A DNA stretch of 64,000 nt from Desulfohalovibrio reitneri. Its GTDB lineage: Bacteria > Desulfobacterota > Desulfovibrionia > Desulfovibrionales > Desulfovibrionaceae. How positions within the stretch are numbered: the stretch's first letter is position 1; each line of letters starts with the position of its first letter. The translations under genes and the position numbers were made by a program. The DNA is taken from the NCBI RefSeq assembly GCF_000711295.1, contig NZ_JOMJ01000003.1, positions 2,057,501 through 2,121,500 of the forward strand. The letters are read 5' to 3'. Under the pieces are notes generated by a model. That model saw only the letters and a program-made list of their open reading frames with translations, was not told the origin of the DNA and made no database searches. Positions 7,835 to 15,757 of this stretch are shown here, one piece after another.

Positions 7835-8521
7835 ATGGTTGAAACCTCAGGTCGTCAGGATTCAACTGAGGCTGCCGCAATTCTGGACCGACTAATTCAG
7901 GCCTCACCTGACGGCACAACTCACTCTTTGGCCACAATTCTGGGGGTCACCCCCCAGGCCGTCTATAAGTCCAAATCTCAAGGCAAGGTTCCGTCGTCGT
8001 GGATCGTCGACGTAGGAAGGGCAACCGGGGTCTCATTGGACTGGCTATGTTACGGAGAAAAGAAAAGACCTGAGGTTGGCAGTGAAAAACCAGAGGTTTG
8101 CAAACCTGATGTTGTGATGGTTCCTAAAGTTCGAGCCAGACTCTCAGCTGGAGGTGGTTCATTCGAAACCAGCGCGGATGTGGTGGGGCGCTACGCCTTT
8201 AAGAGCCCCTGGATTCGGAGCAAGGGAAGGCCTGACCAAATGGTGCTTATGGACGTGTACGGCGACTCCATGGAGCCAGAAATCAAGGAAGGCGATACAG
8301 TTCTGATTGATCAATCCCAATCCGATGTCCTAGCTGGTGGGATATATGCGATAGGGATCGGCGAAGAGGTCGTGGTCAAGTTCGTTGACCGCTGGCCAGG
8401 CCGTTTTGTTCTTAGGTCTAAGAACCCTGAGTACCCAGCAGTCGAACTGGATATGGAACAACTGAGAGACCAAATACGTATTATAGGTCGCGTGATTTGG
8501 TGGTGCAGGGAGGCGAGATGA
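7835..8521 (+). CDS. cI: CI-type phage repressor with S24 (LexA-like) peptidase domain
   Basis: This 228-residue protein has an N-terminal CI-type helix-turn-helix (about 29-58, SLATILGVTPQAVYKSKSQGK) and a C-terminal LexA/S24 domain. Catalytic Ser145 is in VYGDSMEP and Lys182 in VVVKFV. An Ala-Gly bond at 105-106 (LSAGGG) is a candidate self-cleavage site. The repressor should keep the early operon off and be inactivated during the SOS response, unlike the non-cleavable Mu c protein. The gene is divergent from the early operon and overlaps the lipoprotein gene downstream (ATGA), so both are made in the lysogen. Confidence 0.93.
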   Translation: MVETSGRQDSTEAAAILDRLIQASPDGTTHSLATILGVTPQAVYKSKSQGKVPSSWIVDVGRATGVSLDWLCYGEKKRPEVGSEKPEVCKPDVVMVPKVRARLSAGGGSFETSADVVGRYAFKSPWIRSKGRPDQMVLMDVYGDSMEPEIKEGDTVLIDQSQSDVLAGGIYAIGIGEEVVVKFVDRWPGRFVLRSKNPEYPAVELDMEQLRDQIRIIGRVIWWCREAR

Positions 8522-9138
8522 GAAAGGAATTTATACTGATCATGACCATGATACTACTGACGTCGTGCGCTGCGACGAAGACCAACTACCCCAAAGACAA
8601 CGTGTCAGAAGCCAATGGTTCGAGCGAGATGTCCACTACTGTGGAAGCGCTCTACAAATCTCAAGTCGATAATTCGATTCGGGCAATACTCAGGGAAGGC
8701 GATTTTGCCATTCCTGATCATGGAACGGAGAATATTACAGGTGTCGTGGGCAGCGACGCAGGCCAACTACTCGTCGCGTTCGATGTTGAGGAAAAACCTG
8801 ATATGCCGGTCCAAAATGTCATAACAACCATGTACGAGATCAGAATGAGCCTGTCGTATAAAAAGGGTGACCGAACGACTCCAGTCAAGTTCAGCCAAGT
8901 AGATGAATCCAAATTTAACGAAATGCTGAGTGCGATACAGAGAAGGGTGGAAACAAAAGTGGAAGTCAAGCTGTCCACACTTGACGAAAACCCTCCCAAC
9001 AAAGGCAACGGGGCTGTGCAATGGAACCAAGCTGCCGATACCGCTCTAAGTATCATCGGCATTGCCCTGGACATTGGCGTATCTGTTATGAGCGGAACAA
9101 TGACAGACGGTGAAATCACGAAGGCGCTCACCGACTGA
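8518..9138 (+). CDS. Prophage lipoprotein co-transcribed with the repressor
   Basis: The ATG overlaps the repressor stop and has GGGAGG upstream. The 206-residue product starts with a lipoprotein signal (MRKEFILIMTMILL, lipobox LTSC with the lipid cysteine at residue 18). The mature part is hydrophilic up to about residue 170, then has a Gly/Ala/Ile-rich segment (about 176-198) that could be a membrane-associated helix. No family is recognised. Being coupled to the repressor, it should be expressed in the lysogen. A lysogenic-conversion or superinfection-exclusion role is an inference from that context. GC content is clearly lower than in host genes. Confidence 0.8.
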   Translation: MRKEFILIMTMILLTSCAATKTNYPKDNVSEANGSSEMSTTVEALYKSQVDNSIRAILREGDFAIPDHGTENITGVVGSDAGQLLVAFDVEEKPDMPVQNVITTMYEIRMSLSYKKGDRTTPVKFSQVDESKFNEMLSAIQRRVETKVEVKLSTLDENPPNKGNGAVQWNQAADTALSIIGIALDIGVSVMSGTMTDGEITKALTD

Positions 9139-9346
9139 TTGGTTCACCAGCGCTGACCACCGGGTCGGACAAAGCCCTTCTCATCTAGACTGTCCGACTG
9201 ACGGGCTGGCCAGCATTTTTCTCAACTTGAGATTCTGAGCGAAAGTTTTTTCTCCTGCGCCCGAGACCCCGCCCCACTCCTGTATTCCCCCCGTATTTCT
9301 CTCATCCAACCAAGGCGTCCCGCGCATTCTCATCTCTCCTGTCCCC
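9139..9346. other. Prophage left-end region, exact end unresolved
   Basis: No gene is seen here. An AGCGAAAG motif at about 9238-9245 resembles the CGAAA core of Mu A binding sites. The transition to host sequence must occur before the repeat copy that starts near 9347; a CA dinucleotide just before it is one possible phage terminus. Two similar CCTGT-C6 tracts lie at about 9281-9297 and 9338-9348. Confidence 0.4.
9164..9198 (+). terminator. Inverted repeat downstream of the lipoprotein gene
   Basis: GTCGGACA (9164-9171) and TGTCCGAC (9191-9198) are perfect complements separated by 19 bases, 26 bases after the lipoprotein stop. No T-run follows directly, so this may be a weak terminator or a protein-binding site near the phage end. 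Confidence 0.4.
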
Positions 9347-9652
9347 CCACATCAGCGTCCAGCGCATCTGAATCAAAACGGCCGGGGTGAGGTTTAGACG
9401 GATGGACTTCAACTGGAAAAACGCTAGTCCGCCTGAGCACTTGCGCACATTTCCTTGACGCGCGCCATCCAGGGAATACACATGCAAACTTACTTTGCCT
9501 CGGGTCCAGGGCCTGGACACGAAACGCCCCGGAGGATGATTCGGGCCAAGGAGCCTTCAGCCTTTGGGCCGAGCTTGCCCGGTCATAGGGATGAAGAGAG
9601 CGGAGCCGGCACGAGTCATGTCCTGGTCGCCGAAGGCGAAACATCTTCCTGA
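9347..9652 (+). repeat. Interspersed repeat, copy A (degenerate, truncated, with internal insertion)
   Basis: The segment matches the other copies from the CAGCG-CA-CGCATCT part onward, including the ACACATGCAAACTTACTTTGCC core near 9478-9500 and GGGTCCAGGG. The first 60 or so bases of the full repeat are missing at the phage side. About 110 extra bases separate the GTCCAGGG arm from the closing CCTGGTCGCC-GAAGGCG arm near 9619-9640. Confidence 0.7.
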
Positions 9653-9730
9653 CCTTGGCCGCCGAACGCACTCTCTTCTTCGCATTTTGGACAAATCCTG
9701 TAACTTGTGAAACGATGCGTTGTATATCTC

Positions 9731-10504
9731 ATGCATTTAAACGCCAGGGAGCGAGCTATTCAGGATATCAAGAAGGAATTGATCGAGCAGGTGCGCGAGT
9801 GGGGAGCGGACGTGGTGGGCGTGGCTGACACGGCCCGTCTGGAGGGCATTGGGACACGGCCGGACGACCTGCTCGAGGGGTGGCCCCGGGCGGTCGTCAT
9901 GGGTGTGCGCTTGTCCGGCGGGGTGATGGACACGGTGAAGGACGGCCCCACGGAACTCTACTCCCAGCACTACCAGCGGGTGAACGCCCTCTTGGACGAC
10001 GTCGCCACAAAGCTGATGGGGTGGATACAGAAGCGGGGCGGGCAGGCGCTGCCCATGCCCGCGAGCCAGATTCTTTGCGAGGAGACCTTCCATTCCTACC
10101 TGTCCCACAAGGCGGTGGCCCTGGCGGCGGGGATTGGCTGGCAGGGCAAGTCGACGCTGCTGGTCACTCCCAAGTTCGGGCCGCGCTTGCGGCTGGTGAC
10201 GGTGCTGACCGACCTGGACCTGCCCCCGGACGAACCGATGAAGAACCTCTGCGGCAAATGCACCATCTGCGCCGACGCCTGCCCGGCCGGAGCCATCAAA
10301 GGCGAGAAAACCGACTACCACTTCGCCAGCCGCGACGCGGCCCTGGACCTGGACGCCTGCGTGAGCCAGCTCAACCGCTTCTCCCAGGCCGACCACATTA
10401 CCCCCTACCTCTGCGGCGTCTGCGTCGCCTCCTGCCCGTGGGGCAAGAAAAAGAAGAAGAAAAAACGGGCTGAGGGGAAGACGGGGCGGTTGGCAAAGGT
10501 GTGA
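9731..10504 (+). CDS. QueG-like double 4Fe-4S cluster protein, short form
   Basis: The 257-residue product has the corrinoid/iron-sulfur layout of epoxyqueuosine reductase relatives: an N-terminal GADVVGVADTARLEG segment, the SHKAVALAAGIGWQGKSTLLVTPKFGPRLRL core (about 125-155), and cysteines at 174, 177, 180, 184 and 228, 231, 235 for two 4Fe-4S clusters. It lacks the C-terminal HEAT-repeat region of true QueG (about 370 residues), so tRNA modification is not assured. The C-terminus carries seven consecutive lysines. I chose the ATG at 9731; a GTG at 9707 in frame is possible. It is the first complete host gene beyond the prophage. Confidence 0.8.
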   Translation: MHLNARERAIQDIKKELIEQVREWGADVVGVADTARLEGIGTRPDDLLEGWPRAVVMGVRLSGGVMDTVKDGPTELYSQHYQRVNALLDDVATKLMGWIQKRGGQALPMPASQILCEETFHSYLSHKAVALAAGIGWQGKSTLLVTPKFGPRLRLVTVLTDLDLPPDEPMKNLCGKCTICADACPAGAIKGEKTDYHFASRDAALDLDACVSQLNRFSQADHITPYLCGVCVASCPWGKKKKKKKRAEGKTGRLAKV

Positions 10505-10540
10505 GGCCCAAGCCCCCTCCATCCTTCCACAAACGTTGCA

Positions 10541-10797
10541 TAGCCCGCTTCGCTCGGGGGCGTGGTGCTGCCACGTGGCAGCACCAGGGCAACAGCCCAG
10601 TTCCGCGTCCAACGCATCGTCAGCCAAACGGCCAGGGCAGGGTTTTGCCGGATGAAATAGCCCCATATTAGCCCGGCGCCGAGGTGCTCCCCGCCCGCGC
10701 TCTTACGCGCGTCATCCCGCGACCCACATGCAAAGTTACTTTGCCGCGGGGTCCAGGGGGCGCGTAGCCCCCTGGTCGCCCGAAGGGCGGAATCCTC
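10541..10797 (+). repeat. Interspersed repeat, copy B (full length)
   Basis: This is a complete copy, starting with CGCTTCGCTCGGGGGCG and ending in two adjacent hairpins. Inside are GCAAAGT-T-ACTTTGC (10730-10744, an inverted repeat), CCAGGGGGC with GCCCCCTGG (10753-10775), and CGCCC-GAA-GGGCG (10778-10789). The copy lies between the convergent QueG-like and ligase genes. Confidence 0.85.
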
Positions 10798-10838
10798 TCT
10801 TCCTGAATCCTCTCTTCCTGAATCCTCTTTTCCTACTC
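10794..10838. repeat. 15-base tandem repeat, about 3 units
   Basis: CCTCTCTTCCTGAAT occurs twice in tandem (10794-10808, 10809-10823) followed by a diverged third unit. It abuts repeat copy B and covers the stop codon of the ligase gene. Confidence 0.8.
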
Positions 10839-12092
10839 TTTCCTCTCTCCGGCTTCCCGTGCCAGCCAGGCTCCGGCCAGGGCGCAGCCGAGTATGGTCA
10901 TGGCGGTGCCGAGCCACCAGGTGCGGAAGAGGTTGTGGGCCGTGGCGGCGGTGACCAGGTAGCCCACGTAGGAGGCGGTGAAGCATTGGGCGGCCCAGAG
11001 CCAGCCTTCCCCGCCGGGGGATGAGGGCGGGCGCGCGGGGAGCCGCACGGCCCGTAGGCACCACCAGGCCGCCCCCCAGAGGAAGGCCAGCCCGGCCAGA
11101 AAGCCGAGGAGGCCGCCGTCCACCAGGAGTTGCAGGTAGATATTGTGCGGGTGGGGCAGGTCGGCGGGTGAGCGTTGCAGAGTGATGCCGAGCTGCTTGT
11201 AGGCGGGGTTGAAGGTGTTCAGCCCCCAGCCCAGGACGGGCCGTTCTGCGAAGGTCTCCAGGGCCGTGGCCCAGATTTCCGTGCGCGGGGCTTGCCGGAT
11301 TACCTCCGGCGTGAAGCGGTTGGGGAAGAGGCTGACGGCCAGGATGAGGACCAGCAGGCCGATGCCCAGGGCCTTTTTCCAGCCCAGCCGCAACAGGCCG
11401 AGGAGGCCCAGGGCGGCGGCGGTGCCCAGCCAGGCGGAACGGGTCTGCGAGCCGACGAGGGTGACGACGGAAGGAACCAGGACCAGGGCCAGGACCAGGG
11501 AACGGAGCCGTGAAGGCCAGGAGCGGGGCAGCAATCCCCACAGGCCAAGGGCGGCGGGGATGGCCATGGACAGCCAGTTGCCCACCCGGGGGGTGGACAT
11601 GGTTCCGGTCAGCCTGGTTGACCCGTACAGTGGATCGCCGGTGAGCGGTTCCACGCCGGTGATCCACTGCACCGTCCCCAGGCTTCCTTCCACCAAGGCG
11701 GCCAGGCCGAATACCCCGGCCAGGGCCAGGAGCTGGCGGCGCGTGCGGATGGCCTCCATGCCCGCGGCGAAGAGCAGCAGCGCCTTGTACCCGGCGTGGG
11801 TCAGGGCGTAGCCGCTGAGAGAGGGGTGGATGGTGTGGACGGTCTGCAGGACCAGCACGGCGGCGAAGGCGAGGAAGGCCCACAGCAGGGGGGTCCGGGG
11901 CAGCCTGGCTCCGCGCCAGTCCAGCAGGTAGTAGAGGACCACCGCGCCCGAGGCGGTGGAGCCGCCGATTTCGCGCAGGGAAATGGAAAAAGGCGCACCC
12001 GCCGCGTAGATGCACAGGCCGAGGTAGGCCAGGGCCAAACAGGAGAGGGCGGCCCGCCTGCGCAGGGGGGAATGGGCGCTGGGTGGGGTCAT
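10833..12092 (-). CDS. O-antigen ligase/polymerase family membrane protein
   Basis: The 419-residue protein has about ten to twelve hydrophobic segments and a large periplasmic loop with the Wzy_C signature, including RTEIWATALETFAERPVLGWGLNTF and DLPHPHNIYLQLLVDGGLLG (about 285-345). The conserved arginine and the histidine of the PHN motif are present. Such proteins join O-antigen or other lipid-linked glycans to lipid A, or polymerise them. The gene follows a cupin gene by 42 bases on the same strand. Ligase and polymerase cannot be told apart by sequence alone. Confidence 0.88.
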   Translation of the reverse strand: MTPPSAHSPLRRRAALSCLALAYLGLCIYAAGAPFSISLREIGGSTASGAVVLYYLLDWRGARLPRTPLLWAFLAFAAVLVLQTVHTIHPSLSGYALTHAGYKALLLFAAGMEAIRTRRQLLALAGVFGLAALVEGSLGTVQWITGVEPLTGDPLYGSTRLTGTMSTPRVGNWLSMAIPAALGLWGLLPRSWPSRLRSLVLALVLVPSVVTLVGSQTRSAWLGTAAALGLLGLLRLGWKKALGIGLLVLILAVSLFPNRFTPEVIRQAPRTEIWATALETFAERPVLGWGLNTFNPAYKQLGITLQRSPADLPHPHNIYLQLLVDGGLLGFLAGLAFLWGAAWWCLRAVRLPARPPSSPGGEGWLWAAQCFTASYVGYLVTAATAHNLFRTWWLGTAMTILGCALAGAWLAREAGERKE

Positions 12093-12134
12093 GGCTGGCA
12101 GGTTGTAGCCGCGCGCTTGGCCCCGGTCAATCGG

Positions 12135-12539
12135 CTACCAGCCGTGGAATGGCTTGTCGTCGTCCGGGTCGAAGGTACCCTCGTAGTATTCGATGACCCA
12201 GGCGGACTCGACGGCCGAGAAACGGTGGGCCAGACGGGGATGGACCACCGCGCGGTCCCCGGCGCGGAGCCGGACCTCGAACCGCTGGCCGTCGTCCATG
12301 TCATGGCACTCCACCAGCAGTTCGCCCTGCACCACGTAAAAGCGTTCCACCTTGGTCTCGTGGTAGTGCCCGCCCCGGTACAGCCCTTGGCCGGGGTTGA
12401 GGGAGAAGCAGGCCAGGTGGTGGAAGGCCGGGCCGTCCTCGATGAGGGCCAGTTCGCCGCGTTCCTGGATAAGCCGTTTTTGGCGGCGGAATTCCTCGGT
12501 CACCGGCAGGGGTTCGATGTCGATCTTGGGGTGGTCCAT
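12135..12539 (-). CDS. Cupin-fold protein, probable sugar-related
   Basis: This 134-residue single-domain cupin has the metal-ligand motif GGHYHETKVERFYVVQGELLVECHD (about 56-80) and the second motif GDRAVVHPRLAHRFSAVES (about 94-112). A GGAGCGAG site precedes the ATG at 12539. It is upstream of, and probably co-transcribed with, the O-antigen ligase gene, so a role in sugar-nucleotide or glycan metabolism is likely. It resembles RmlC-like and WbuC-like cupins only in general fold, so the reaction is not assigned. Confidence 0.8.
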   Translation of the reverse strand: MDHPKIDIEPLPVTEEFRRQKRLIQERGELALIEDGPAFHHLACFSLNPGQGLYRGGHYHETKVERFYVVQGELLVECHDMDDGQRFEVRLRAGDRAVVHPRLAHRFSAVESAWVIEYYEGTFDPDDDKPFHGW

Positions 12540-12647
12540 GCTCGCTCCGGTGGCGTTTTTCGATTCGCCCGGCAGGCTACACCGTCCTTGCCGGGGATGG
12601 AAGACTGCGGGCTTGCCCCGGCGGCTGGGCGGGACTACCATCCCCGC

Positions 12648-13361
12648 ATGCGTTTTCCGGCCAAAGACGGCCTGCCTCCCTTCAGCCTGCGCGAAAACCC
12701 CCGGTCCAGGCGCGTTACTCTGCGCCTGACGCCGGGCGGCGAGCTGCGCCTGACCGTGCCGCCCGGCTTCGACCCCGCCATGGCCCACCATGTGGTTGAG
12801 GCCCGGCGGGACTGGATAGAACGCTGCATGGACAAGCTGGGCAGGCCGGGCGGATCGCCGCCGGACCCCCCTGATGAGTTGCGCCTGCGGGCGGCGGACG
12901 AGTCCTGGCGGGTGGACTACGCCGAGCGCGGCCAGGGGCCGGTGCGGCTGCGGACCAATGCTGGAGGTCGGTTGCTGGTCTCCGGCGGGCTGGCCGACCG
13001 CCAGGCGGTGCGCCGCGCCCTGCTCGACTTCTGCCGGGCCCGGGGCCGGGACATCCTGCCCGGGCTGGCCGAGGAGCTGGCCCGCGAGGCCGGGGAGGAT
13101 CTGGCCGGGGTCACTGTGCGCGCCCAGCGCAGCCGCTGGGGAAGCTGCTCCAGCCGGGGGAGCCTCAGCCTCAACGCCAAGCTGCTCTTCCTGCCGCAGC
13201 GGGTGGCGGTCTACGTCATCCGGCACGAACTGGCCCACCTGCGCCACCTCAACCACTCCCCAGCCTTCTGGGAACGGGTGACGGAACTGGAGCCGGACTG
13301 GCGAGCAAGGGAAAAGGAACTCAAGGAATCCCGGTTTCTTGTGCCAGGTTTTCTGGGTTGA
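12648..13361 (+). CDS. YgjP-like (DUF45) zinc metallopeptidase
   Basis: The 237-residue protein has the family's QRSRWGSCSSRGSLSLNAKLLFLP segment (about 160-183), the zinc motif H193ELAH197 and a downstream histidine in LNHSPAFW (203). These are hallmarks of YgjP/SprT-like predicted metalloproteases. It is cytoplasmic with no signal peptide. The N-terminal half is a beta-rich domain typical of the family. It is divergent from the cupin gene across 108 bases. Its substrate is unknown. Confidence 0.88.
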   Translation: MRFPAKDGLPPFSLRENPRSRRVTLRLTPGGELRLTVPPGFDPAMAHHVVEARRDWIERCMDKLGRPGGSPPDPPDELRLRAADESWRVDYAERGQGPVRLRTNAGGRLLVSGGLADRQAVRRALLDFCRARGRDILPGLAEELAREAGEDLAGVTVRAQRSRWGSCSSRGSLSLNAKLLFLPQRVAVYVIRHELAHLRHLNHSPAFWERVTELEPDWRAREKELKESRFLVPGFLG

Positions 13362-13390
13362 AATCCCTTCCGGGGTCGCGCCTGGCACAA
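13339..13390 (+). terminator. Inverted repeat over the end of the metallopeptidase gene
   Basis: TTGTGCCAGG (13339-13348) and CCTGGCACAA (13381-13390) are perfect 10-base complements flanking a 32-base GC-rich loop. The left arm lies inside the last codons. A termination or mRNA 3'-end role is plausible, but no T-run follows. Confidence 0.4.
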
Positions 13391-13546
13391 CGCCTGGTCG
13401 TCCGTAATCCACCTAACGGGCCGTATTCGCGGCGGATACCTTGACGTGTGCGCCCAAGCCGGTACATGATGCGGGACGGGCGGCGCAGGGGAGCGATATC
13501 CGGACCTCTCGCTGGCCGGGGGGCAGATGAACTGGCGGGTTTATCA

Positions 13547-15175
13547 ATGAAGCCGGGCAAGCCCGGGACCGACCGGAATTCCGGCGGCCTCGCCGAACAG
13601 TTGCGGGCCTCGGGGCTGGTTCTGCTGGGCGATCCGGAATGCCCCGTGTTCAAGGGCGACGTGGTGGCCAGCCTGGAAGACGGCGTGGCCTCCGGCGAAA
13701 TCTCCGTTTCCGCCAAATATTTCCAGCACGACAAGAGCCGGGGCGTTCTTCAGGCCAAAGGCTTCGGCCTGCTGGCGCTCAAGGACGGCGAACTGGTCGT
13801 GCGCCCTCTGCTCAAAGTGGTGGAGGAAAAGACCGCCATCAAGGCCAGCCTGCACCACTGCGCCTTTGACGGCGGGGAAGTCACCACCGGGCGCATTTCC
13901 GGCGTGCTTGAATCCATGGGCTTCGGCGTGCCAGTGGACCGCGACGCCGTGGACGCCGCCCTGGCCGAAGCCAAGCGCACCGGCAACCCCTCCCAAAGCA
14001 TCATCATCGCCCGGGGCGAACGGCCCGAGGAAGGCGAACCCGGCCGCTTCGAGCCAGCCGAGTCCGAGGAGGCGGAAGCCGGAAACGACCTTGCCTGCTT
14101 CGACCCGCGCGAGCGCAGCTGCTTCCGCAAAGTGGCCGAAGGCGAGGTCCTCGGCCGCCTTGTCCCCCCCAAGCCCGGCAAGGCCGGCACCGACGTATTC
14201 GGCAACGTCATCCCCCCCTGCGAATCCGGGGAAGCCAGCGGTGTGACCGTGGGCCAGGGCGCGGAACTGGACGAGGGTGGAGAAACCGTGCGGGCCACCA
14301 CCCCCGGCCTTGTCTCCTGGCGCGGCAACGAACTCAACGTGCTGGACGCCCTGGAAATCCAGGGCGACGTGGACTTCTCCACCGGCAACATCAGCCTGGA
14401 CAAGGGCAGCGTCCTGATAAAAGGCTCCGTTATCGACGGCTTCCGGGTGGAAGCCCCCGGCGACGTCACGGTCAAGGGCAACGTCCAGGCCGCCACCATC
14501 AGCGCGGGCGGCTCCGTCATGGTGGGCTGCGGCATCCTGTCCGGAGAACACGGCGGCGTCTACGCGGGCGGTCCGGTCCGGGCGCAGTTCATGGAAAATT
14601 CATGCGTGGCCGCGGGAGGCGACATCACCGTGGCCCACAACATCACCAACTGCCACGTGCAAACCGAGGGCAAAATCGTCTGTACACGCGGCAAAGGCGT
14701 TGTCCAGGGGGGCACACTCAACGCCTTCCAGGGCGTGGAATGCAACGAGGTGGGCTCGGAATACGGCGTTGTCACAACCATCCGCATCGGCCCCCAGGAA
14801 ACCTCGCAGGACCGCAAGGAACTCCTGGCCAAACGGCAAAAAATCAAGGACCACCTGGCCAAGCTGGACAACGCCCTGGGAACCGGAGACGCCCGCGAAA
14901 TCCTGGAACGCACCCCCGTGGACCAGCGCGAGCGCGTGGTCAAACTCCTCAAATACCGCTCCACCCTCCATAGCCAGCAACGCGAAATCAAATGCCTCCT
15001 GGACGAGGAACGCCGCTGCTTTCTCGACTGCACCCGCGCCACCCTTAAAGCGCGCCGAGTCGTCTATCCCGGCGCACGCGTCGTCATGCTCGGACGTACC
15101 CTCAAAATCGAGGAAACCAAACACGCCCCCACGATACGCTTCAGCATGGAAAACATGCGGTTCGAAATCGGCTGA
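13547..15175 (+). CDS. FapA-family (DUF342) protein
   Basis: From the ATG at 13547 the protein has 542 residues. The central region (about 230-420) is the FapA polymer-like right-handed beta helix, with repeated short turns such as GDVDFSTGNISLDKGSVLIKG and APGDVTVKGNVQAATISAGG. A charged coiled-coil segment follows (about 430-510, KRQKIKDHLAKLDNALG). FapA was named for flagellar assembly, but many members act in envelope or polar-organelle settings and the biochemical function is unsettled. There are no flagellar genes beside it. Repeat copy C follows directly. In-frame starts further upstream exist, but the N-terminal extension lacks family similarity. Confidence 0.85.
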   Translation: MKPGKPGTDRNSGGLAEQLRASGLVLLGDPECPVFKGDVVASLEDGVASGEISVSAKYFQHDKSRGVLQAKGFGLLALKDGELVVRPLLKVVEEKTAIKASLHHCAFDGGEVTTGRISGVLESMGFGVPVDRDAVDAALAEAKRTGNPSQSIIIARGERPEEGEPGRFEPAESEEAEAGNDLACFDPRERSCFRKVAEGEVLGRLVPPKPGKAGTDVFGNVIPPCESGEASGVTVGQGAELDEGGETVRATTPGLVSWRGNELNVLDALEIQGDVDFSTGNISLDKGSVLIKGSVIDGFRVEAPGDVTVKGNVQAATISAGGSVMVGCGILSGEHGGVYAGGPVRAQFMENSCVAAGGDITVAHNITNCHVQTEGKIVCTRGKGVVQGGTLNAFQGVECNEVGSEYGVVTTIRIGPQETSQDRKELLAKRQKIKDHLAKLDNALGTGDAREILERTPVDQRERVVKLLKYRSTLHSQQREIKCLLDEERRCFLDCTRATLKARRVVYPGARVVMLGRTLKIEETKHAPTIRFSMENMRFEIG

Positions 15176-15189
15176 AGGAGATCGAGGGA

Positions 15190-15455
15190 AGAAGGGAGGA
15201 TTCCGCCCTTCGGCGACCAGGGGGCTGCGCGCCCCATGGACCCTGCGGCAAAGTACCTTTGCATGTGTGTTCGCGGGATGGCGCGTGGCGGGGGATGCGC
15301 GGGAGCACTCCGGCGAAGCGGCGATTGTGGGACTCGAATATACGGTAAAGCCTTGCCCTGGCTGTCTGGTTTCCCATCGTGGGACGCGGAGTTGGGCTGT
15401 TGCCCACCGGCTTCCACACGTCAGCACCGCGCCCCAGAGCGGAGCGAGAGAGAAA
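15190..15455 (-). repeat. Interspersed repeat, copy C (full length, inverted)
   Basis: Read on the reverse strand this copy aligns along its full length with copies B and E: CGCTCCGCTCTGGGGCGCGGTG at its start, ACAGCCCAACTCCGCGTCC, then ACACATGCAAAGGTACTTTGCCGC and the final paired arms. It starts about 15 bases after the FapA gene and ends next to the long hairpin at 15461. Confidence 0.85.
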
Positions 15456-15460
15456 AAATT

Positions 15461-15518
15461 GCAGTGGAAGAAGGAGGAAATCCCTTCATAAAAAGGGGTT
15501 TCCTCCTTCTTCCACTGC
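15461..15518. repeat. Long hairpin, 20-bp perfect purine/pyrimidine stem plus inner pairs
   Basis: Bases 15461-15480 and 15499-15518 are perfect complements; the arm is mostly purine (AGAAGGAGGAAA). CCCTT and AAGGG extend the stem inside, leaving a loop of about 6 bases. The remaining 240 bases up to the next gene show nothing I can name. A close relative lies at 19693-19744. Confidence 0.85.
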
Positions 15519-15757
15519 CCTGAACTCTCTGCCCGCCAGCCCACCTCGATACCCTTGAGAAAAGATTTTGTCCTGCGGACCAAGCGTACCGCGCTTGCTC
15601 CAAACCGGCTTCCAGGGCGGTTTCGCCTCGCGGCCTCTGCTCCGTCCAGGGGCGAAGTCCTCTCTTTCCATTCTTCCGATTCGACACGATAAATCGTCTT
15701 GTGGTATATCTAAACTGGAAATTTTTTCCTTTTACAGTCGGAAAAAGGGGTTTTGTC

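Larger units (their letters stand above)
1..9346 (-). mobile_element. Mu-like transposable prophage, left (early) region, incomplete
   Basis: The gene order matches the left part of phage Mu: repressor, then divergently Ner-like regulator, transposase A, ATPase B and Gam, followed by small early genes. The early operon runs leftwards and leaves the window at base 1, so late genes and the right end are not visible. The phage left end should lie beyond the lipoprotein gene, between about 9139 and 9350; I cannot fix the exact base because only one end is present. The repressor side (7640-9140) is visibly lower in GC than the host genes. The operon also carries an HU homologue and a DnaB-type helicase, which Mu itself lacks. 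Confidence 0.85.
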
